Below are positions 51,031 through 60,261 of a stretch of DNA of 64,000 bases, piece by piece; positions within the stretch are counted from its first letter, which is position 1, and every line of letters starts with the position of its first letter. Origin of the DNA: Streptomyces sp. YS415 (GTDB taxonomy: Bacteria > Actinomycetota > Actinomycetes > Streptomycetales > Streptomycetaceae). Position numbers and translations under genes: made by a program. The notes beneath the pieces are model-generated. The model was not told where the DNA came from, ran no database searches, and was given only the letters and a program-made list of their open reading frames with translations. Location: the NCBI RefSeq assembly GCF_023544665.1, contig NZ_JAMJFL010000017.1:1-64000 (forward strand), in the 5' to 3' direction.

Positions 51031-52359
51031 TCAACCCCGGACAACGGCTTGCCCCCAGTCCTCGTCGGGCCCGAACAGTTTGCGCGGTTTCATGGCGTCC
51101 AGTTGCTCCGCCAGCAGCGCGGTCGGCACCAGCGTGCCCGCGGGCACCGCGTCGGCCGCACAGGGCACCCCGAGTTCCGTCTCGACGGACGCGGCGAGCA
51201 ACGCGGCGGCCTCCGCGCCGTCCGGGCCCGGCGCCTCGAACTCGACGACCAGGCGGTCCCGTTCGGCCCGGGCCCGCCAGAACAGCACACCGTGGGAGGC
51301 GGGCAGCCGGTAGACCATCTCCTCCACCTGGATCGTCCCGAGGCGCCGCCCGGCGACCGTGTAGCCCTGGCCGAGCCGGCCCATGACCCGCACGGTGGGC
51401 AGCTGCCACCCGCAGGGGCAGTCCTCGTACCGCAGTTCCACCAGGTCTTCGAGGTTGTAGCGCACCAGCGGCATCGCCTCGCGGTACAGCGGGGTGATGA
51501 CCAGCTGCCCGGCGCCCTCGGCGGTGATCCGCCCGGTCTGCGGGTCGTAGATCTCCGGCAGCACCCGGTCGGCCCAGAAGTGCATCCGGCCGTACGGGCA
51601 GTCGCTGCCCAGGGGGCCGACCTCGGTGCAGCCGTACTCCTCGATGACCGGGGCGCCCCAGATCTCCTCGATCCGGCGGCGGCGCGCGTTGCTCATCGGT
51701 TCGCCCGCCACGTACAGCGCCCGCAGTGACTTGAAGGAGTCGGTGGGGCAGCCGGCGGCCTTGGCCGCGGCGACCCACAGCAGGCTCTCGCTCGGCGTCG
51801 ACCAGGTCAGCGTCACCTCCAGGTCGCGCAGCACGCGCACGACCCGCGAGTAGGGCACCGCGAGCGAGCGGCAGTCGCCGGGGACCACGGTCGCGCCGCC
51901 GCGCATGGCGGCCCAGTGGGCCATGTGCCCGGCGAGCACCAGCCCGTACGGGATGCGCACCAGCATGGTGTCCTCGGGACCGAGCGGGACGGTCTTGCGG
52001 AGGAACCGGTCGGCCAGGTCGGTCCACTCCGCCTCGGTGAAGTAGGCGGGGGTCGGGTTGCCGGTGCTGCCGCTGGACTCGTGGTAGGAGGCCAGGCGTT
52101 CCCTGGGCACGGCGAGCATGCCGAAGGGGTAGCTGTCGCGCAGGTCCGACTTCCCGGTGAGGCCGACGGTGGACAGCTCCTGCCCGGCCCGTAGACGCTC
52201 GGCGTAGAACGGCGAGTCGAGGGCGTGCCGCAGCGTCGGCCCGATCCGTTTCCGCTGGAGCGCGCGCAGTTCGCCGAAGGTCTTCCAGTCGCCGATGGCG
52301 GGCAGCGCGCCGGCCGCCGGACCGGAGGCGGCCGCTTCGGTGTTCGGGGCGACGGTCAC
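51031..52359 (-). CDS. PaaK-like adenylate-forming ligase
   Basis: 442 residues of the phenylacetate-CoA ligase/F390 synthetase group: ESSGSTGNPTPAYFT (phosphate loop), EYGCTEVGPLGSDCPYG (adenine motif), MPLVRYNLEDLVEL, and a Cys-x-Cys in YEDCPCGW. It should activate an aryl carboxylate, most likely 3-amino-4-hydroxybenzoate or its nitroso form, as acyl-AMP or thioester for ester formation. No carrier protein gene is present, so CoA or direct transfer to a phenol is expected. GTG 52359 overlaps the ammonia-lyase stop (GTGA). Confidence 0.88.
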   Translation of the reverse strand: MTVAPNTEAAASGPAAGALPAIGDWKTFGELRALQRKRIGPTLRHALDSPFYAERLRAGQELSTVGLTGKSDLRDSYPFGMLAVPRERLASYHESSGSTGNPTPAYFTEAEWTDLADRFLRKTVPLGPEDTMLVRIPYGLVLAGHMAHWAAMRGGATVVPGDCRSLAVPYSRVVRVLRDLEVTLTWSTPSESLLWVAAAKAAGCPTDSFKSLRALYVAGEPMSNARRRRIEEIWGAPVIEEYGCTEVGPLGSDCPYGRMHFWADRVLPEIYDPQTGRITAEGAGQLVITPLYREAMPLVRYNLEDLVELRYEDCPCGWQLPTVRVMGRLGQGYTVAGRRLGTIQVEEMVYRLPASHGVLFWRARAERDRLVVEFEAPGPDGAEAAALLAASVETELGVPCAADAVPAGTLVPTALLAEQLDAMKPRKLFGPDEDWGQAVVRG

Positions 52360-53954
52360 GACGTGCCTCCCGCCCGAGCGGCCTCGGTGACGGCGCCGGA
52401 GGCGATCATCTCCACGACCGCGGTGATGTCGCCGTCCATCTGCCGGTCCGTGGCGGCGAAGGGGACCTCCTTGCGGATGCGCGCGTGCACGGCCCTGGTG
52501 CGCGGGCTCGTCTCGTCGACGCCGCGCAGCTCGACGGCCTGGCAGGCGGCGAGGAGGTGGATGGCCGCGACTTCACGGGTCAGTTCGATCACGTTGCGCG
52601 CGTCGCGGGCGGCGATCGGGGCCATGCTGACCTTGTCCTGGTTGTGGGCCTCGGTGGAGCGGGAGAACGTGGAGGCCGGACCCGCGTTCTTGAGCGCCTC
52701 GGCGGTGAGCGACGAGCACGCGATCTGCATGCCCTTGAAGCCGTGCTGCAGTCCGGCCTCGCTGTCGTCGTCGTCCACCCGGGCGATCAGGTTCGGGGTG
52801 AGGCCGTTGTTGAACTTCTCGTCGACCAGGAGCGCGAGCTGCCGGTCGAGCAGGTCGGCGACGCCGGCGACGGCCGTCTTCAGCGAGTCCATCGCGGTGA
52901 CGACGTGCCCGCCGTAGAAGTTGCCGCCGCTGTACACGGCGCCCGTGGAGGGGTCGAACAGCGGGTTGTCGCTGGAGGAGTTGATCTCCACGGTCATCCA
53001 GGTGCGGACCCAGTCGAGCATGTCCCGCAGCACGCCGTTGACGTGCGGGGCGCAGCGCAGCGAGTAGCGGTCCTGGATGCTGCGGGCGAGCTTCTGGTAG
53101 TGCCGGCCGTCCAGCGGGACGTTCAGGTCGACGACCTGGTCGTACGTCATCGCCAGCGAGGAGCCTTCGAGCATCTCGTGGATGAACGCGGCGCTGGCGC
53201 CCTGGCCGCTGTGCGGCTTCTCCTGGTGGATGAACGGCGCGTAGTGGCCCCGGTTGCCGAGCATCCCCTCGCTGGCCAGCGCGGTGCAGATGTCGGCGAC
53301 GTCGGCGAGTTCGGCCGCCGCCTCGGTGTTCAGGACGGCGAACGCCGCGCTGAAGGACGTGCCGTTGATCAGCGCCAGCCCGTCCTTGGCCTCCAGCGTC
53401 ACCGGTTGGAGGCCCAGCTCGGCCAGTACGTCCGCGGTCTGGCGGGTCTCGCCGCGGTGGCGCACCTTGCCCTGGCCCGTCAGGGCGTTGGCGAGGTAGC
53501 AGAGCGGGACCAGGTCGCCGCTGGCGCCGACCGAACCGCGCTCGGGGACGGCCGGCAGGATGTCGTAGCGGAGGAAGTCCAGCAGCAGGTCCACGACGGG
53601 GAGGCTGACGCCGGAGTTGCCCCGGGCCAGGCAGTTGGCGCGGATCAGCACGGTGGCGCGCACGACCTCGTCGGAGGCCAGCGGGCCCGTTCCGTTCAGG
53701 TGGTAGCGGATCAGCTCGTTCTGCAGTCGTGCGGTTTTCTCCGGTGATATCTGCCGGTTGACGCTGTCACCGAAACCCGTTGTCACCCCGTAAATGGGCT
53801 TTCCGGTCGCGAGGATCTCCAGCTTCAGATTCCGGGAGGCATTCATCGCCCGCAACGCGTCCTCGGAGACCGCGAATTCCGAACCTTCGCGGGATGCGGC
53901 GGCCACGGTCTGGGCGATGCTCAGGCCGTGCCCGTCAATCTTCATGGTCGTCAC
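52356..53954 (-). CDS. Aromatic amino-acid ammonia-lyase, probably tyrosine ammonia-lyase
   Basis: 532 residues. The MIO cofactor triad Ala144-Ser145-Gly146 is in GSVGASGDLVPLCYLA; the catalytic Tyr55 is in PIYGVTTGFG. In the selectivity loop I read YHLNGTG, with His85-Leu86 in the place where bacterial tyrosine ammonia-lyases carry HL and phenylalanine enzymes FL, so tyrosine to p-coumarate is the likely reaction. It corresponds to the bagremycin enzyme BagA (from memory). GTG 53954 is preferred because AGGTG lies eight bases upstream; ATG 53945 is the alternative. First gene of the minus-strand operon running to the tyrosinase. Confidence 0.92.
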   Translation of the reverse strand: MTTMKIDGHGLSIAQTVAAASREGSEFAVSEDALRAMNASRNLKLEILATGKPIYGVTTGFGDSVNRQISPEKTARLQNELIRYHLNGTGPLASDEVVRATVLIRANCLARGNSGVSLPVVDLLLDFLRYDILPAVPERGSVGASGDLVPLCYLANALTGQGKVRHRGETRQTADVLAELGLQPVTLEAKDGLALINGTSFSAAFAVLNTEAAAELADVADICTALASEGMLGNRGHYAPFIHQEKPHSGQGASAAFIHEMLEGSSLAMTYDQVVDLNVPLDGRHYQKLARSIQDRYSLRCAPHVNGVLRDMLDWVRTWMTVEINSSSDNPLFDPSTGAVYSGGNFYGGHVVTAMDSLKTAVAGVADLLDRQLALLVDEKFNNGLTPNLIARVDDDDSEAGLQHGFKGMQIACSSLTAEALKNAGPASTFSRSTEAHNQDKVSMAPIAARDARNVIELTREVAAIHLLAACQAVELRGVDETSPRTRAVHARIRKEVPFAATDRQMDGDITAVVEMIASGAVTEAARAGGTS

Positions 53955-54011
53955 TTTGTGGACACCTTTCTCGCCGGTTGCCCACGAGTCTTGACCGCTG
54001 ATGTTCCCCGT

Positions 54012-54044
54012 CGATATCGGGAAGGCGCCGCCCGCGATATACGG
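54012..54044. promoter_or_regulatory. Direct repeat in the divergent TAL/AHBA promoter region
   Basis: CGATATCGG (54012-54020) and CGATATACGG (54035-54044) recur 23 bases apart, about two helical turns. SARP proteins bind direct repeats spaced 11 or 22 bases. The location, between two divergent biosynthetic operons, suits a pathway activator. Tentative. Confidence 0.3.
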
Positions 54045-54114
54045 ATGAGACGCCGAAGATACCCGCCCTCTTCAGGGTTGTTCCAAGACCGGCCCGGAGA
54101 AATGAGGAATCCCC

Positions 54115-54888
54115 ATGATCTCCAACGGCGCGTTCGGCAGGCGGCTACGCCTGCGGCGCCTCTACCGACACCATTCCGAACGGCTGCTGATCGTGCCGAT
54201 GGACCATTCGGTGAGCCAGGGACCGATCACCGGCGGCGAAGGGCTCGACGCACTCGTGGGCCGGCTGGCCACCAACCGGGTGGACGCGATCGTCCTGCAC
54301 AAGGGCAGTCTCCGGCACGTCGATCCCGCCTGGTTCGCCGGCACCTCGCTCATCGTCCATCTGAGCGCCAGCACCGTGCACGCTTCCGACCCGGACGCCA
54401 AGTACCTGGTGGCCGGCGTCGAGGAGAGCCTGCGGCTGGGCGCGGACGCGGTGAGCGTGCACGTCAACCTGGGCTCGGACGGCGAGCAGCAGCAGGTGTC
54501 CGACCTGGCGGTGGTCGCCGAGGCCTGCGACCGCTGGAACGTACCGCTGCTGGCGATGATGTACCCCCGCGGCCCCAGGATCAGCGATCCGCGCGACCCC
54601 ACGCTGGTGGCGCACGCGGTGACCCTGGCCGCCGATCTCGGCGCGGACCTGGTGAAGGCCCCGTACGTCGGCTCGGTGACGGAGATGAAGGAGATCGTCG
54701 CCCGCTCTCCCGTCCCGGTCATCACCGTCGGCGGTCCGCGCAACGACGACGAGGGCCAGGTCCTTGCCCACGTCGGCGAGGCGCTGAGCGCCGGCGTCGC
54801 GGGCGTGGCCATGGGCCGCAACGTTTTCGAGGCGCCCGATCCCGGCGTCATGGCCGGGAAGCTGGCCGACCTCATCCACAGTGAGTGA
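54115..54888 (+). CDS. GriI-type aldolase of 3,4-AHBA synthesis
   Basis: 257 residues of the DhnA/fructose-bisphosphate aldolase class I fold: LLIVPMDHSVSQGPI, PLLAMMYPRGPRI, LVKAPYVGS with the Schiff-base Lys, ITVGGPRNDDEGQVL. It is 2-amino-4,5-dihydroxy-6-oxo-7-(phosphonooxy)heptanoate synthase, joining aspartate 4-semialdehyde and dihydroxyacetone phosphate. ATG 54115 with GAGGA upstream. It starts the plus-strand operon and is followed after 18 bases by its partner. Confidence 0.94.
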   Translation: MISNGAFGRRLRLRRLYRHHSERLLIVPMDHSVSQGPITGGEGLDALVGRLATNRVDAIVLHKGSLRHVDPAWFAGTSLIVHLSASTVHASDPDAKYLVAGVEESLRLGADAVSVHVNLGSDGEQQQVSDLAVVAEACDRWNVPLLAMMYPRGPRISDPRDPTLVAHAVTLAADLGADLVKAPYVGSVTEMKEIVARSPVPVITVGGPRNDDEGQVLAHVGEALSAGVAGVAMGRNVFEAPDPGVMAGKLADLIHSE

Positions 54889-54906
54889 CCACGAGGAGCC
54901 CTGCAC

Positions 54907-56013
54907 ATGAAGCTCAGTTGGCTGGACATCCGAGGCGTCGACGAGGCGCGGGACGCCATCGTCCAGGAGGCGCTGCACCAGCGGGTCGACGGCATCGTCG
55001 CGGCGGACCCGGCATCCCTGGAGGGTCTGCCCCCGACCGTCACCAAGGTGCTGTTCCCCCGCGGCAAGACCCTCCCGGAGGACTTCGGCGAGGCCACCGT
55101 GGTCATCGTCGACCCCGACTTCCACAAAGTCACCCCCGCCGAGCTGCGGCTCGCGTACCCGGGGCTGGAATTCGGCCGGTTCGTGGAGATCGTCGACGCG
55201 AAGTCGCTGGAGGACGCCTGTCAGTCGGCGCGCACCGAGCAGTGGAGCCTGCTGCTGTTCCGCGACCCGACCAAGATCCCGCTGGAGATCGTCATCGCGG
55301 CGTCCGCCGCCGCCCACGGCAGCCTGATCACGGTGGCGGCCGACGTCGAGGAGGCCGAGATCATCTTCGGCGTGCTGGAGCACGGCTCCGACGGCGTGAT
55401 GATGGCGCCCCGCAAGGTCGGCGACGCCACCGCTCTGAAGGCCGTGGTCGACGCCGAGACCCCCGACCTGGCCCTGACCGAGCTGGAGGTCGTCGGCACG
55501 GAGCACGTCGGCATGGGCGAGCGTGCCTGCGTGGACACCTGCACCTACTTCCGCGAGGACGAGGGCATCCTGGTCGGCTCGCACTCCAAGGGCATGATCC
55601 TCTGCGTCAGCGAGACGCACCCGCTGCCGTACATGCCGACCCGCCCGTTCCGGGTGAACGCGGGCGCCATCCACTCGTACACGCTGTCCAAGGACGGCCG
55701 GACCAACTACCTCAGCGAGCTGAAGGCCGGCAGCAAGGTCGTGGCGTCCGACGTCGAGGGCCGCACCCGGCTCGTCACCGTCGGCCGGGTCAAGATCGAG
55801 ACCAGGCCGCTGATCTCGGTGAACGCGGTCTCCACCGACGGCCGCGAGGTCAATCTGATCCTCCAGGACGACTGGCACGTGCGGGTGCTCGGCCCGGGCG
55901 GCACGGTCCTCAACAGCACCGAGCTGAAGCCCGGCGACAAGGTGCTCGGCTTCCTGCCGACGGAGGACCGGCACGTCGGCTACCCGCTCGACGAGTTCTG
56001 CCTCGAGACGTGA
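54907..56013 (+). CDS. GriH-type 3-amino-4-hydroxybenzoate synthase (3-dehydroquinate synthase II family)
   Basis: 368 residues. Matches the archaeal-type dehydroquinate synthase II family from KLSWLDIRGVDEARDAIVQE through LEVVGTEHVGMGERACVDTC and EGILVGSHSKGMILCVSETH to FRVNAGAIHSYTLSKDGRTN. With GriI it closes and aromatises the C7 intermediate to 3-amino-4-hydroxybenzoate. This pair is the hallmark of grixazone, nitrosobenzamide and bagremycin-type pathways. ATG 54907 has AGGAG a few bases before. Confidence 0.95.
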   Translation: MKLSWLDIRGVDEARDAIVQEALHQRVDGIVAADPASLEGLPPTVTKVLFPRGKTLPEDFGEATVVIVDPDFHKVTPAELRLAYPGLEFGRFVEIVDAKSLEDACQSARTEQWSLLLFRDPTKIPLEIVIAASAAAHGSLITVAADVEEAEIIFGVLEHGSDGVMMAPRKVGDATALKAVVDAETPDLALTELEVVGTEHVGMGERACVDTCTYFREDEGILVGSHSKGMILCVSETHPLPYMPTRPFRVNAGAIHSYTLSKDGRTNYLSELKAGSKVVASDVEGRTRLVTVGRVKIETRPLISVNAVSTDGREVNLILQDDWHVRVLGPGGTVLNSTELKPGDKVLGFLPTEDRHVGYPLDEFCLET

Positions 56014-56017
56014 CGTA

Positions 56018-56380
56018 GTGGACGCGCTCCTGTACGTCCCGGTGCGGGTCGGCGACCTCGACGGCGCGGTGGCCGTCGTGCGGACGGCCCGGCCGGGTGC
56101 CGGAAGGGAACGGGTCGGCCTCGCCTTCACCGGCGAGGAACGGCTCTACGCCGCGCTGGGACCCAGCCAGCGGTGGATCCGGCTGTCCCGGCGCGCGCTC
56201 CTGGCGCTGCTCGGGCCACTGGGCATCGAGCACGTCCGGATCGACCCGCTCTACGTCGGACCGGAGATGCCGAGGCTGCCGGAGGCGGCCGGCCTGCCGA
56301 CCGGCGGCATCCGCGAGGACGGGCCCGTCCTGACCGGCCCGCGGCGGTACGCGCAGTGCCTCCCGGACGACGTGTGGTGA
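56018..56380 (+). CDS. SAV_915-family small protein
   Basis: 120 residues from GTG 56018, 4 bases after the GriH-type gene. Sequence VGLAFTGEERLYAALGPSQRWIRLS and LGIEHVRIDPLYVG are typical of short Streptomyces proteins annotated SAV_915 family, related to SseB-like folds. No active site is recognisable. The tight spacing shows co-expression with 3,4-AHBA synthesis. The role is unknown. Confidence 0.7.
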   Translation: MDALLYVPVRVGDLDGAVAVVRTARPGAGRERVGLAFTGEERLYAALGPSQRWIRLSRRALLALLGPLGIEHVRIDPLYVGPEMPRLPEAAGLPTGGIREDGPVLTGPRRYAQCLPDDVW

Positions 56381-56515
56381 CGGTCGGCTCCGGCCGGCGT
56401 CACCGCCCCGGAACCGCCAAGTGGCGTACGGTGGTGACCAGGTTGTGACAGGCAAGGCTGACTCTTCATCCGCAGACCACCCCGGAAAGACCACCCCGGA
56501 ACGGAAGTGCCGGAG

Positions 56516-57616
56516 ATGCCCACTGCTCTCGGTCGCGACGAACTCCTCCTGCGCGCCGGACGTGCGGACAGCCCGCACAGGCTGTTCAGCACGCTCGCGA
56601 CGCAACTGCGCAGGGCGGTTCCGTACGATGCCGCCGTCTGGCGGGCCACCGACCCGGAGACCGGCATGATCACGTCGCCGATCTTCGCGGAGAACATCGA
56701 GGATCACAGCTGCGCCGTCTACTGGCAGTACGAGCTGTTCACGGAGAAGATCAACCTGTTCCGGGACCTCGCGCTGGCGCCGGTGCCGGTGGCCAGCCTG
56801 TGGGAGACCACGCGGGGCGAGCCGGAGCGCAGCTCCCTGTACCGGGGTTTCCTGGCGCCGCGCGGGGTGCACGACGAGTTGCGGGCCGTGCTGCGGGTGG
56901 ACGGCCGGCCCCACGGGTACATCAGCCTGTTCCGGGAGAAGGGGCGGGCCGAGTTCTCCACCGGGGAGCGCAGGTTCATGGCGGACCTGGGCACCCCCGT
57001 CGCCCGCCTGCTCAGGGCGTACGCCAAGCAGCGCCCCGAGCCCTCCAGCGACGCTCTGACCGGCACCGGGCTGCTGCTGTTCGACGCCGAGGGCGCCCTC
57101 GTCTCGGTCAACGACGAGGCGCGGCGCTACCTGGAGGAGATGCCGCAGGGTCCCGCCTCGCTCACCGCGCTCGGTCTGCGGGTACCCCTGTGGGTGCACG
57201 GCACCGCGATGCGGGCCAGGGCGATCGCCGAGGAGCGCGGCGAGGACACCGCGCGGATCAGGATGCGCACCCGCACCGGCCGCTGGCTGGTGTGCCACGC
57301 GTCCTGCCTGCGCGGGGCCGACGGCCGCCCGGGCGCCTCCGCGGTGATCATCGAACGCGCCCCCGTCTCCGACGTCACGCCGCTCGTCGTGCAGGCCTAC
57401 GAGCTGTCGGAACGGGAGCTCGAGGTCACCCGGCGGGTGGCGCGCGGCCTGTCCACGAGCGGGATCTCCGAGGAGATGCACCTGTCGCCGCACACGGTGC
57501 GCGACCACATCAAGGCGATCTTCGAGAAGCTCGGCGTGTCCAGCCGCGGCGAGTTGGTGGGCCGGCTGTTCACCGAGTACTACGAGCCCATGGGTTCGTC
57601 CCCCACCGGGAGTTAG
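56516..57616 (+). CDS. LuxR-type regulator with GAF/PAS-like sensor region
   Basis: 366 residues. The C-terminal LuxR helix-turn-helix is clear: LSERELEVTRRVARGLSTSGISEE and HLSPHTVRDHIKAIFEKLGV. Residues ~20-170 look like a GAF domain (DAAVWRATDPETGM, FSTGERRFMADLGTPVARLL) and ~180-290 like a PAS domain (LLFDAEGALVSVNDEARRYL, RTGRWLVCHASCL). It probably senses a small molecule and controls cluster genes. ATG 56516 is used; GTG 56507 in frame is possible. It follows the SAV_915 gene after 135 bases. Confidence 0.88.
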   Translation: MPTALGRDELLLRAGRADSPHRLFSTLATQLRRAVPYDAAVWRATDPETGMITSPIFAENIEDHSCAVYWQYELFTEKINLFRDLALAPVPVASLWETTRGEPERSSLYRGFLAPRGVHDELRAVLRVDGRPHGYISLFREKGRAEFSTGERRFMADLGTPVARLLRAYAKQRPEPSSDALTGTGLLLFDAEGALVSVNDEARRYLEEMPQGPASLTALGLRVPLWVHGTAMRARAIAEERGEDTARIRMRTRTGRWLVCHASCLRGADGRPGASAVIIERAPVSDVTPLVVQAYELSERELEVTRRVARGLSTSGISEEMHLSPHTVRDHIKAIFEKLGVSSRGELVGRLFTEYYEPMGSSPTGS

Positions 57617-57816
57617 GCACCGGCCGCCGCCGCGGATCAGGCGGCGGGCCCCCCGGACCGGCACACGCCGAAGGAACCGGCACAACCCGAAGAACCGGCC
57701 GCGCCCCGGCCCCGGGCCGGCCGCCGCCCGAGCGGCCGTGCCCGCGCGCGCCCGCGGCCGTGCGCAGGGCCGGCATGTGCCCGGGCCGGCCGCGAACCAG
57801 CTACCAGGAAGTGACG

Positions 57817-58506
57817 ATGCCGACCTTACCCATGCCGTACGGCGGGCAGCCGTACGCGCCGCCCCGGGCCGACGGCCCGGAATTCACCGTTCTGCTCGGC
57901 CCGGACTACTCGGGCAAGTCGTCGGTGCTGCGGCGTCTCGCCGACAGCGGTCGCTGGACGGTGGTCACCTGCGACCAGGCGCCGCTCGACACCGATCACG
58001 CGCTGATCGGCCGGGCCCGCCGGGAACTGCTGCCCGAGGCGCTGAGGGCACCGGCCGGACGCTACTCGCCGGACATCCTCCTCACCCTGATGCAGCTGGC
58101 CGTGGTGCACATGCGCGACCGCGTGACCGGCGCACCGCCCGGACGCCCGGTGATCGTGGACTCCTACCACCTGAAGATCATGGCCAAGTGCACCCTGCTC
58201 GGGTACGCCAATCCGTCGCTGTTCTCCTGGTGGCGGTCGTTCCCGCGGCCCGCCCGGGTCGTCTACCTCGACGTTCCGTCCGCCGTCGCCTGGGAGCGCA
58301 GTGGGCGGGGAGCGGCGCTGAACCCGATGGAGCACTACGGCGACACGCCCACCGAGGAAGCGTTCACCCGGTTCCAGGACGATCTGCGCGACCTGCTGCA
58401 CGCGGAGGTGGCGGGCATGGAAGTGACCACCCTCGAACCGGGCTCCGGCATCGACCGTGCCGTCGACGCCGTCGTGCGCGCGACGGGACTTCGGGCCGGT
58501 GTCTGA
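57817..58506 (+). CDS. P-loop NTPase resembling thymidylate kinase
   Basis: 229 residues. Walker A is LLGPDYSGKSS; a DxY-like motif (IVDSYHLKIMAKCTLLGY) and LDVPSAVAWERSGRG resemble the thymidylate-kinase fold. The substrate is unknown. Codon 4 is TTA (57826-57828), placing the gene under bldA. AGGAAG lies six bases before ATG 57817. The stop is one base before the GH3 gene start, so they are tightly coupled. Confidence 0.75.
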   Translation: MPTLPMPYGGQPYAPPRADGPEFTVLLGPDYSGKSSVLRRLADSGRWTVVTCDQAPLDTDHALIGRARRELLPEALRAPAGRYSPDILLTLMQLAVVHMRDRVTGAPPGRPVIVDSYHLKIMAKCTLLGYANPSLFSWWRSFPRPARVVYLDVPSAVAWERSGRGAALNPMEHYGDTPTEEAFTRFQDDLRDLLHAEVAGMEVTTLEPGSGIDRAVDAVVRATGLRAGV

Positions 58507-58507
58507 C

Positions 58508-60190
58508 ATGGAAGCAGAACTGTTCGCCGCGTACCGGGACAGGGTGCTGGCCGAGCGGGACGGGCTGCGAAAGGCGCTCGGTGACCTGCGGGCGGCGCAG
58601 GACGGCGCACTGCGGCACCTGCTGAGCGCGAACGCCGACACCGAATTCGGGCGGCGGCACGGCTTCGCCGGCTGCCGGAATGTCGACGACTTCCGCGCGG
58701 CCGTCCCCATCGCCGACTACGAGGCCCTCGGCCCCTGGATGGAGGCCGCCGCGGCCGGCCGGCCGAACGTGCTGAGCGCCGATCCCCCCGTGGTCTTCTT
58801 CAAGAGCAGCGGCAGCACCGGCGACAGCAAACGGATACCGGTCACCCGGGAGTTCATGCGGACCTCCTTCTTCCCGCCCTACTACGCGGCCTGGGCGAAC
58901 ATCGTCGAGCACCACCCGGAAGCCGTCCGCAGGCCCGACGCCACGCTCAACCTCAAGCACGATCCCGCGCCCGCCGCGGACGCGACCCGCTCCGGCCACC
59001 CCCATCTCGGGGCCAGCCAGGTCGACTTCGGGCGGGCCTTCGGTGAGCGGCTGTCGGCGGAACCGGGCAGCCGCGCCCCCTGGAGCACCCTGCCGTCGTT
59101 CGTGGACCCGGCCGACCATCCGCGGCGCGAATACGTACGGCTGCGCACCGCCATGGCGCACGACGTGCGCTGCGTCATCGGCATCAACCCCGCCGTGGTG
59201 GCCGCGCTGCTCCACCAACTGGTCCAGTGGTGGCCGCGCCTGGTCAAGGACGTGTACGACGGCACGGTCGACGGCCGTCCGGGTCCCGCCCCCGACCCGG
59301 AGCGCGCCCGTCTCCTGGACCGGCTCGCCGAACGCACCGGCGCCCCGCTGCCCGCCCATGTCTGGCCGCGCATGGAAGTGCTGTTCTGCTGGACCACCGG
59401 ACTGGCCTCCCTCTATCTCCCCCGGCTGCGCGAGGCGTTCGGGTTCGGGGTGAGCGCGCTGCCCGCTCCGGCGGCGGCGTCGGAGGGCTTCGTCGCCGTG
59501 GCGCTGGACCGGCATCCCACGGCCGGGTCGCCCGCGATCACCGGCGGACTTCTGGAATTCGTCGACGCCGACGAGGAACTGTCGCCCGGCAGCGACACGC
59601 TGCTCTGCGACGAACTGGCGACGGGCGGCGAGTACCACGTCGTCCTCAGCCATGTCGGCGGCCTCTACCGGTACGCCCTCGGCGACGTGGTGCGTGTCGT
59701 GGACCGGGCCGGGGGCGTGCCCCGGCTCGAGTACGCCGGCCGGCGCACCCTGTCCGACGCCGCCGGTGAGCGGCTGCGCGAGGGGCACGTGGTGAGCGCC
59801 CTGCACGGCGCGACGCGTGCCACCGGCCTGGAGATCCGCAACGCCACCTGCCGGGTGACCGGGCACCCCCCGCGGCCGGGCGCGCCGGAGCCCGGTGCGG
59901 ACGGCCCGCAGCGGTACGCCTTCGCCGTGGAGCCGTTCGGCCGCTGGTCGCACGAGGAGACCGAGGCGTTCGCCCGGGCCCTGGACAGCGCGCTCGGCGG
60001 GCGGTCCGACGGATACCGGGCGGCTCGCGCGAGCGCCCGCCTCGGTGCTGTCGTCCTGCACCGCGTGGCGCCCGGCGGCTTCGCCGCCGACTGGCAGGCC
60101 AGGGTCGCCCGGGGCACACGGCCGGCGCAGGTGAAGGACCGGGTCTTCCAGAACGACGACGCGGCCTGGCGCCGGCTGCTGGGCACCTGA
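58508..60190 (+). CDS. GH3-family acyl-adenylating amide/ester synthetase
   Basis: 560 residues. GH3 (plant auxin/jasmonate conjugase) signatures: SSGSTGDSKR (100-109, ATP loop), RMEVLFCWTTGLASLYLP (region with conserved aromatic residues) and LYRYALGDVVRVVD (third ATP motif). Plant GH3s join acyl acids to amino acids via acyl-AMP. Here it could form the ester or an amide of the aromatic acids, in parallel with the PaaK-like ligase. It lies one base after the P-loop gene. Neither substrate is proven. Confidence 0.85.
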   Translation: MEAELFAAYRDRVLAERDGLRKALGDLRAAQDGALRHLLSANADTEFGRRHGFAGCRNVDDFRAAVPIADYEALGPWMEAAAAGRPNVLSADPPVVFFKSSGSTGDSKRIPVTREFMRTSFFPPYYAAWANIVEHHPEAVRRPDATLNLKHDPAPAADATRSGHPHLGASQVDFGRAFGERLSAEPGSRAPWSTLPSFVDPADHPRREYVRLRTAMAHDVRCVIGINPAVVAALLHQLVQWWPRLVKDVYDGTVDGRPGPAPDPERARLLDRLAERTGAPLPAHVWPRMEVLFCWTTGLASLYLPRLREAFGFGVSALPAPAAASEGFVAVALDRHPTAGSPAITGGLLEFVDADEELSPGSDTLLCDELATGGEYHVVLSHVGGLYRYALGDVVRVVDRAGGVPRLEYAGRRTLSDAAGERLREGHVVSALHGATRATGLEIRNATCRVTGHPPRPGAPEPGADGPQRYAFAVEPFGRWSHEETEAFARALDSALGGRSDGYRAARASARLGAVVLHRVAPGGFAADWQARVARGTRPAQVKDRVFQNDDAAWRRLLGT

Positions 60191-60261
60191 AGGGGCGCCC
60201 ACACCCGCCGGGCCCGGGCAGAACAGACGGCCGGCACCTTCCCCTCCATCAAGGAGCAAGC

